Shown here: piece after piece, positions 13,940-18,582 of the stretch
How positions within the stretch are numbered: the stretch's first letter is position 1
Layout of the letters: the number at the start of each line of letters is the position of its first letter
NCBI GenBank assembly: GCA_964646605.1
Contig: CAZYEX010000132.1
Span: 1-18,582, forward strand
Reading direction: 5' to 3'
DNA: 18,582 bases
DNA from: SBAX01 sp964646605
Lineage (GTDB): Bacteria > Planctomycetota > Phycisphaerae > UBA1845
Notes under the pieces: generated by a model
What the model was told of the DNA's origin: nothing
The model's input: the letters and a program-made list of their open reading frames with translations, nothing else
Database searches by the model: none
Program-made: the position numbers and the translations under genes

Positions 13940-13969
13940 ATTATAACTCGCTGGTCACGCTACAGCCAA
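13940..13969 (-). promoter_or_regulatory. Sigma-70-like promoter of vapBC
   Basis: On the minus strand TTGGCT (13964-13969) and a perfect TATAAT (13940-13945) are separated by 18 bases. The start site would fall near 13933, at the AGGAGG ribosome site (13928-13933), so the leader would be only about 13 bases. Confidence 0.65.
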
Positions 13970-14034
13970 GCAAAGCTTTCCCACGGTGGACCACCTGGGT
14001 CCGAGAACCCGCCCCCGCGCGTAGAGTAGAAAGG

Positions 14035-14076
14035 CCCCGGTGAGCATCGCCCACCGCACCCCGATTGCTTAAACCT
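14035..14076. repeat. Right copy of the direct repeat flanking the toxin-antitoxin pair
   Basis: It begins CCCCGGTGAGCATCGCCC and ends GATTGCTTAAACCT, in the same orientation as 13241-13284. Its own left half is a near palindrome, CGGTGAGC-atc-GCCCACCG. It lies between the vapB promoter and the helicase stop. Confidence 0.65.
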
Positions 14077-14114
14077 GGGCATCCCGCCCGATCGTCGCCC
14101 GTCTGTTCGGTCCG

Positions 14115-16289
14115 TTAGGGGATCAACTTCCGGGCCTCCTCGTCGGAAGCGAGGAACCGATCGGTGTAGCGTGCATCGACCTGCTTGCACGCCCGCGTGG
14201 CCAGCTCGCCGATTCGGGCGTAGTCCGGGTCGCCGTCGCTGCGGGCCTGGAACTCGCCGGCCAGGATCGTCAAGCGCAAAAGGTGCCGCAGGATCAGCCC
14301 CTCGCTCTTGGCCAGGTCCCGGGCGCGGATGAACTTGTAAAAATCGCCCTGCAGATCGAAGACGCCGCCCGCGACCCACTTGGGCTGCACCTGGATATCC
14401 TCCGGGCTGGCGAGCCTCGAGTCGAACCAGGTTTTGAGCATTTCCGGCATGGACATTGCTCGCGGCGGGCGATCGTCGGCGAGATAGTCCGCGCCCTGAT
14501 CCGGGTCCGGGACCGCGAGCAACCCTCCCTCCGGGTGAAGCAGGGCGATCCCGAGTTGGAGGAGCGTGGGCACGAGCACTTCAGTCTGCAACGGCCCGGG
14601 CGTCATTTCCGGCAGTCGAACTTGACGCTCGATCGCGGCGGGCAAAGGCAACACCGAGTCCAAGGCCTGCACCTTCTCCTCGAAACTTCCGCGCACGAGC
14701 TGCCCACGGATGAACTCCCCGTAGAGCGGATCGACGCTGCGGTAGGCGGCGAGATCGTGAATCGTGCCCTTCAGTGTCACATGGTCGCCGTCCTCGGCGC
14801 GGGTCAGGTATCCGAATCGCGCGAAGTTGTCGATCATGTGGTCGAGCTGATCCTGGAACTTCGCCAGGCGTTCGGCGGTGTTGAACCGTTTCGACAGGAA
14901 CGAGCGCACGTCTTGCAGCGACCCCGTGCGGGTCAACAGGTAGATGAGGATTTGATAGGGGATCATGGACCGGCTGACGAGCTTGGCCGGTCCCGACTTG
15001 ATGACCGTCTGAAACTGCCCCTGTGTCCAATACTGTTCCGTCGAACGGCGTGTGGGTTTCTTGCGTTCCAGCGCCTTGCGGGCCCGGAGGATGCCCGGGT
15101 CCTTGGAGTTGAGGTCGATCTGATCGTAGCGCTTCCGCCATTTGGCGATCTTGGCGTCATCCTCGTGGCACAAGGCGTAGACGTAGCCCGTGGCGTCAAA
15201 CTGCGGTCGCCCCGCGCGGCCGAACATCTGATGCGCGGAGGAGGAGAAAATCAGTTTCTTCTCGCGCGGTTTGCCGTGCAACAGCGTGCTCAGCACCACC
15301 GAGCGCGCCGGCAGATTGATCCCCGCCGCCAGCGTTTCGGTACACACCACGAAGGGGATCAGTTTTTCGTTGAACAGCCTCTCGACCAATTCCTTGTATT
15401 TGGGCAGTATCCCCGCATGATGCACGCCCACCCCGCGAATGAGCATCTGTTTGAGCTTGGGACCCGCGCCCTGGGACAAGTCGAGTTCGCCGAAGAGTTC
15501 CTCGATTTTGACCCGCGTGGCCGGGTCGATGAGTGACACGCCCTTGAGTTTCTCCGCGACCTCCCAGCACTCGTCGCGGTTGAAGCAAAAGACCAACGCC
15601 GGGGTCCGGTTAAGGGCGTCGTCCTTGGAGACCATCGCCGGAAGATGTTCGGTGAGGAGCTTGTCGCCGACCCAGATGTACTCCAGCGGCACGCGGCGTT
15701 GATCGCTCTGGACGAGGGTGAGCTTGCGGCCGTGCGGGTCGCGGACCCACCTGATGAAATCGACGGCGTTCCCGACCGTGGCCGACAGGAGCATCAAGCG
15801 GACCGACGGCGGCAGCAAGACCAGCGACAACTCCCACACAATCCCCCGTTCGGGATCGTTGAAGTAGTGGAACTCATCCATCACCACGGAGGAGACGTCG
15901 CCCAGCATCTCCGGACCCGACAAGAGATGATTGAGCAGGATCTCGGCCACAACGACGCGAACGACAGCGTCCGGGTTTTCACGGCGATTGCCGGTAATGA
16001 GCCCGACTTGTTGACGCGGGAATCCCCAACGCTCGGCCTTCTCCTGGAACTCGCGGAACTTCTGATCGGTCAGGGCGATGAGCGGAGTGGTGTAGTACAT
16101 CCGCCGCCCGGTGCAAAGGGCCTCGAAGATCGCGGCTTCGGCGATGAGCGTCTTGCCCATCCCCGTGGGCGCCGACACGAGCACGCCGCCTTCCGCCTCA
16201 AACCAGGCGAGCAACGCCTCCTCCTGGAAGGGGTAGAGCGTGTAGAGGAGCGTTTCGAGAAAACGCGAGCAAAGGTCGCCGCGGTCCAT
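14115..16289 (-). CDS. Ski2-like DEAD/DEAH-box helicase
   Basis: A 724-residue superfamily 2 helicase. Motifs in order: YPFQEEAL (19-26), Walker A APTGMGKT (40-47), TTPLIAL (67-73), motif II DEFH (138-141), motif III LSAT (168-171), VHHAGILP (289-296), TETLAAGINLPAR (317-329) and motif VI QMFGRAGRPQFD (354-365). The DEFH box and VHHAG/GRAGR forms place it with the Ski2/Mtr4/Hel308 group, which unwinds RNA or DNA with ATP. The C-terminal half (about 370-724) is helical with a winged-helix-like part (IYLLTRTGSLQDVRSFL, FARFGYLTRAEDGDHVTL) and no recognised extra catalytic domain. No clear ribosome site precedes the ATG. It sits between two toxin-antitoxin loci, but a role in RNA turnover is as likely as defence. 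Confidence 0.88.
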   Translation of the reverse strand: MDRGDLCSRFLETLLYTLYPFQEEALLAWFEAEGGVLVSAPTGMGKTLIAEAAIFEALCTGRRMYYTTPLIALTDQKFREFQEKAERWGFPRQQVGLITGNRRENPDAVVRVVVAEILLNHLLSGPEMLGDVSSVVMDEFHYFNDPERGIVWELSLVLLPPSVRLMLLSATVGNAVDFIRWVRDPHGRKLTLVQSDQRRVPLEYIWVGDKLLTEHLPAMVSKDDALNRTPALVFCFNRDECWEVAEKLKGVSLIDPATRVKIEELFGELDLSQGAGPKLKQMLIRGVGVHHAGILPKYKELVERLFNEKLIPFVVCTETLAAGINLPARSVVLSTLLHGKPREKKLIFSSSAHQMFGRAGRPQFDATGYVYALCHEDDAKIAKWRKRYDQIDLNSKDPGILRARKALERKKPTRRSTEQYWTQGQFQTVIKSGPAKLVSRSMIPYQILIYLLTRTGSLQDVRSFLSKRFNTAERLAKFQDQLDHMIDNFARFGYLTRAEDGDHVTLKGTIHDLAAYRSVDPLYGEFIRGQLVRGSFEEKVQALDSVLPLPAAIERQVRLPEMTPGPLQTEVLVPTLLQLGIALLHPEGGLLAVPDPDQGADYLADDRPPRAMSMPEMLKTWFDSRLASPEDIQVQPKWVAGGVFDLQGDFYKFIRARDLAKSEGLILRHLLRLTILAGEFQARSDGDPDYARIGELATRACKQVDARYTDRFLASDEEARKLIP

Positions 16290-16499
16290 GGCCGGATGCT
16301 AAACGCCGAGACCTCGAAACGCCAAGACGCCGAATCTCCTCAGCTTTATCGCGACGCTGAGCGATGGGTAGGATTCCGTTTACAATGTATCCCGAGCGGA
16401 AGTGATAGGAACCGCACCTTCCCCGGATTTCGCGCCCCGGCAGGCAAGGTTGGTCGTTCGGCGCGGCGCGAGTAGGCAAGTGGAATGCACTGAACTTGC
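16290..16499. other. Upstream region of the helicase with a 16 nt tandem repeat
   Basis: Two tandem 16 nt units, AAACGCCGAGACCTCG and AAACGCCAAGACGCCG (16301-16332), lie just upstream of the helicase start. The remainder shows no gene or clear promoter. The spacer continues through the MITE-like element at 16500-16624 to the hicA remnant. Confidence 0.5.
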
Positions 16500-16624
16500 C
16501 TAGCAGCCAGTTGAAAAACACGGGGGGTCCACCATGTTCTGTAGCGTCACCCTTCCTGGGTGACGCGGAACGCGTTTGCGCCGCCCACAAGGGGCGACGC
16601 TACAGTTTTTCAACGGGCTGCTAG
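16500..16624. mobile_element. MITE-like element with 20 bp terminal inverted repeats
   Basis: CTAGCAGCCAGTTGAAAAAC at 16500-16519 matches the reverse complement of 16605-16624 at 19 of 20 positions. The 125 bp between the outer ends encode nothing and hold two hairpins: GCGTCACCC/GGGTGACGC (16544-16566) and GCGCCGCCC/GGGCGACGC (from about 16579 to 16600). Both ends finish in CTAG, so a palindromic target duplication (CTAG or TA) cannot be told from the terminal repeat. It is probably a non-autonomous transposon mobilised by a transposase elsewhere. Confidence 0.75.
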
Positions 16625-16679
16625 CCCTGCGACGGCGGAACGGGAAAACTCCGAGGCCAACAAAACGGCAACATCAAGT

Positions 16680-16904
16680 TCACCCTTGCGTCAGCCAGTC
16701 CTCCTGAGAGATTGAAGCCCGCTTGAGGATCCGTTTCAGGAGTTCGGGGCTGATGTCCGCACGGTGCGGGTTGGGAACGGTCAGCACGAGATCGCCGCGC
16801 GACATGTAAGGATGTTTTCCTCCTTGAAAGGGGCCGTCGAAACCGAGCCGCCGCAGTCGCCGGACGAGTTCCCGCTACGAAACGGGCGTCAACCTACGTC
16901 CCAA
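16680..16904 (-). pseudogene. hicA: HicA toxin gene with an in-frame amber stop
   Basis: Read from a TTG at 16904, the frame gives LGRRLTPVS, then TAG (16875-16877), then RELVRRLRRLGFDGPFQGGK, HPYMSRGDLVLTVPNPHRAD and ISPELLKRILKRASISQEDW before the stop at 16680-16682. This is a full-length HicA mRNA interferase (double-stranded-RNA-binding fold), including the catalytic His in GGKHPY, except for the amber codon at position 10. No ATG or GTG restart that would restore the fold is seen after it. It overlaps the hicB end by 11 bases, as in hicBA operons. Most likely the toxin is inactivated; suppression of the stop or a sequencing error are the alternatives. Confidence 0.85.
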
Positions 16905-17151
16905 AGCGAAGAGCCCTCGCGGGTTGGAGGCGGTTCTTGCCGATCGGCGGGATGGCCAGTCCTTTTCTGAAACGGACGATGAGCCAGCCCTCGATGACCT
17001 CCGCCAAATGTCGGCGACACTCTTCCAGCGTTTTTCCCGTCGCCCACACACCCTTGAGGACGGGCACTTCAGCGTAGAACGGATTGTCCTTGTCCTCGAT
17101 CCGTTCGTAGGTTGCTCTCGCAAGGGCCGCGTTGATGTACTCGACGATCAT
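16894..17151 (-). CDS. hicB: HicB-family antitoxin, short form
   Basis: 85 residues. The partial RNase H-like HicB fold is clear: ARATYERIEDKDNPFYAEVP, VLKGVWATGKTLEECRRHL and AEVIEGWLIVRFRKGLAIPP. No C-terminal helix-turn-helix or ribbon-helix-helix domain follows, only a short tail, so DNA binding would have to come from elsewhere. HicB neutralises HicA by direct binding. The start at 17151 fits the family N-terminus; an AAGGA lies upstream at long spacing. The frame stays open far upstream, but only as the antisense of the pseudouridine synthase gene. The toxin gene downstream is broken, making this an orphan antitoxin in practice. Confidence 0.85.
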   Translation of the reverse strand: MIVEYINAALARATYERIEDKDNPFYAEVPVLKGVWATGKTLEECRRHLAEVIEGWLIVRFRKGLAIPPIGKNRLQPARALRFGT

Positions 17152-17184
17152 TCCGTGTTCCGTCCTTTCAGACCCTTGAAGCAT

Positions 17185-17208
17185 ATCATAGCCCGCTTGG
17201 GCAGTCCA
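17185..17208 (-). promoter_or_regulatory. Candidate hicB promoter/operator
   Basis: On the minus strand TTGGAC (17203-17208) precedes TATGAT (17185-17190), but 14 bases or fewer separate them; using GATATG as the -10 gives 16-17. The palindrome GCCC-AAGC-GGGC between them could be an operator. Weak support. Confidence 0.3.
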
Positions 17209-17313
17209 ATCTCGCAATTGAACCTGGTTCCTTCGAATTCTCCGAGCCTCGGGCAGCGGTCGCCGGCGGCCGCCTTGGTGTGACAATCCTCTGCCAACGT
17301 CTATCCTGTGGGC

Positions 17314-18060
17314 ATGAATCGCAAGCTCCTTGCTCCCACGGTATTGCACGCCGACGACTGGATCGTGGTGGTGAACAAACCGGCGGGCGTTCCCTCCGTG
17401 CCCGGACGCGGCGAAGCTCCGGCGCTCGTCGAAGTGATCGCGGCGCGAGGCCTCGTCGAGCGCCCCGAGGAGCTGCGCATTGTCCACCGGCTCGATCGCG
17501 GGGCCAGCGGGGTCATGGTTCTCGCCCGCAGCCTGGAAGCGCAGCGCCGTCTGACCGAACTCTTTTTCCAGCGGCAAGTCGAGAAAGTCTACCTGGCCTT
17601 GGTTCGCGGCTGGGTTCCCGGCGACGGCGAGGTGGACTTGCCGCTGGGGGTGGATCGCGACCGCCGCCGCGTGGTGGTGGACAAGCGGAGCGGCAAACCC
17701 TCGCTCACGGCCTATCGCGTCCTGGAACGCTTCGCCGGTCACAGCCTCCTGGAATGCCGTCCCAAGACGGGTCGCTTACATCAGATTCGCGTTCACCTCT
17801 CGAAAATCGGATTTCCGCTTTCCGTGGATCGGTCGTACGGCGGCGGTCAGCGGCTGTTGTTGTCAAACTACAAACCCGACTATCGCCCCAACCGCCGCGG
17901 CGACGAACGACCGCTCATCGCCCGACTGACCCTGCACGCCGCACGAATCTCCTTCGACCATCCCGGCGGCACAGGCCGGGCAACCTACGAAGCCCCGCTT
18001 CCCAAGGATTTCCAGGCCACGTTGAAACAACTGCGCCGAGTAGGCCACGTCTCGACGTGA
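17314..18060 (+). CDS. RluA-family 23S rRNA/tRNA pseudouridine synthase
   Basis: 248 residues. It isomerises uridine to pseudouridine in structured RNA. The catalytic aspartate is Asp61 in VHRLDRGASGVMVLA, preceded by the substrate-loop strand DDWIVVVNKPAGVPSVPG (14-31) and followed by VEKVYLALVRG and KTGRLHQIRVHLSKIGFPL, all family signatures. It has no N-terminal S4 domain, like RluA, RluC-core or TruC forms; the target uridine cannot be assigned. The ATG at 17314 is preferred to a GTG two codons earlier; no clear ribosome site precedes either. It is divergent from hicB by 162 bp, and no partner gene is seen. Confidence 0.9.
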   Translation: MNRKLLAPTVLHADDWIVVVNKPAGVPSVPGRGEAPALVEVIAARGLVERPEELRIVHRLDRGASGVMVLARSLEAQRRLTELFFQRQVEKVYLALVRGWVPGDGEVDLPLGVDRDRRRVVVDKRSGKPSLTAYRVLERFAGHSLLECRPKTGRLHQIRVHLSKIGFPLSVDRSYGGGQRLLLSNYKPDYRPNRRGDERPLIARLTLHAARISFDHPGGTGRATYEAPLPKDFQATLKQLRRVGHVST

Positions 18061-18325
18061 CAGAACGTGTTCGTTCCCGTGGCTTGCCGGAGAGCGCGGT
18101 TGGCCGATGCTGCCGTATGCGGTCCGGGCGTTGATCGTCGTACTGATCGAAGCGGCGGCGGGGCGGGACGACGAGGCCGGTTCAGCCCGAGGCGGCATGC
18201 CGCCGCCCGTTCTACACCGGTCGCGGCGATCGGGGGAAGAAAACAGTTGACTGTCCCGCCAGCCCCGGGACGATAGTTGTGGTCTCAACTTCATCGGCGG
18301 GGTGGAGAGGAGGTTCTTCTTGGCC

Positions 18326-18466
18326 ATGAATTACCCCTATGTTCGTTACGCAACGCGGTCGCTCGGACTGGCGCTGATTGCGACGGCATCTAGCGCCTGT
18401 GTTCCGATCTGGCTTCCGATGAGTTCCCAACTGGAGATCGGCAGAGCATGTCCCGTTCGTAGTTGA
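18326..18466 (+). CDS. Possible 46-residue secreted or lipoprotein peptide
   Basis: MNYPYVRYATRSLGLALIAT continues into ASSACVPIWLPMSSQ and ends about 20 residues after the cysteine. A basic N-region, a hydrophobic core and Cys29 resemble a lipoprotein signal, though the lipobox is not canonical. GAGAGGAGG lies about 12 bases upstream. I recognise no family. It could be a leader peptide, a truncated lipoprotein, or chance. Confidence 0.35.
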   Translation: MNYPYVRYATRSLGLALIATASSACVPIWLPMSSQLEIGRACPVRS

Positions 18467-18478
18467 AGGTTGAAAAAG

Positions 18479-18549
18479 ATGGTGGCGGCTCGATCCTATC
18501 CGTTGTGTAGGCGGGTAGGGTTGTGAATTCTTTAAGGAGCCACCACCAT
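18479..18549 (+). promoter_or_regulatory. Long-range hairpin covering the ribosome site and start of the last gene
   Basis: ATGGTGGCGGCTC (18479-18491) can pair with GAGCCACCACCAT (18537-18549) at 12 of 13 positions, the exception being a C.A opposition. The right arm includes GAG of the AAGGAG ribosome site (18534-18539) and the first two bases of the next start codon, so folding would hide both. Confidence 0.45.
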
Positions 18550-18582
18550 GAAGCAAGGATACCAAGTCGCGGATCGTCGGGA
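18548..18582 (+). CDS. Start of an unidentified gene, cut by the window edge
   Basis: ATG at 18548 with AAGGAG eight bases upstream begins MKQGYQVADRR and runs off the right edge. Eleven codons are too few to name it. The strong ribosome site is the main evidence that it is real. Confidence 0.45.
   Translation, partial: MKQGYQVADRR

Noticed and set aside
14283..15536. 417-codon plus-strand frame opposite the helicase
   Set aside because: Antisense shadow of a helicase with complete motifs.
16198..16590. 130-codon minus-strand frame upstream of the helicase
   Set aside because: It starts inside the MITE-like element, overlaps the helicase start in another frame and shows no domain.
17152..17742. 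N-terminal extension of hicB over the pseudouridine synthase gene
   Set aside because: HicB family proteins begin at MIVEYINAAL; the upstream part is antisense to rluA-type coding sequence.
18107..18250. 47-codon plus-strand frame starting MLPYAVRALIVV
   Set aside because: No ribosome site, and the second half is arginine/glycine-rich with a GGCGGCATGCCGCC palindrome; not supportable as a gene.

Overview
The window looks like a high-GC chromosomal segment from a planctomycete (Planctomycetota) or close relative. This is an inference from the gene families, not a database match. The pointers are an FtsH with a GAPGCGKT P-loop, an outer-membrane gene pair (BamD-like TPR protein plus LptE-like lipoprotein), secreted DUF1579 and DUF3105 proteins, and many short hairpin repeats between and even inside genes. 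No rRNA, tRNA or CRISPR array was seen.

Layout. Bases 2-526 hold the C-terminal domain of a thiamine-diphosphate dehydrogenase E1 (beta side), open at the left edge, with repeat DNA read in frame in its inter-domain linker. A 0.5 kb repeat island follows. Next come a DUF3105 lipoprotein (minus), a second repeat-bearing spacer and a secreted DUF1579 protein (minus). Divergent from these is a three-gene plus-strand kynurenine operon at 3069-6509: kynureninase, kynurenine 3-monooxygenase and tryptophan 2,3-dioxygenase. With a formamidase encoded elsewhere, these convert tryptophan to 3-hydroxyanthranilate, the precursor of NAD by the quinolinate route.

The middle carries a coiled-coil protein and an NTF2-like lipoprotein (minus), an HD-GYP cyclic-di-GMP phosphodiesterase (plus) with its own terminator, and a minus-strand envelope cluster: BamD-like, LptE-like (ATGA stop-start coupled), then ftsH.

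The right third is more accessory. It has a VapBC-type toxin-antitoxin pair bracketed by diverged 42-44 bp direct repeats, a Ski2-like helicase, a 125 bp MITE-like element with 20 bp terminal inverted repeats, and a hicBA module whose toxin gene has an in-frame amber stop. An RluA-family pseudouridine synthase, a tiny putative lipoprotein, and the first codons of a gene whose ribosome binding site lies in a hairpin close the window.

The most unusual signal is a family of at least eight hairpins. Most share a 5' leader close to ATCMGAGCC and a stem capped by a GNRA-like tetraloop, and several have a tandem G.A step in the stem. Two copies differ by a compensatory base-pair change, and one copy now encodes part of the LptE signal peptide.
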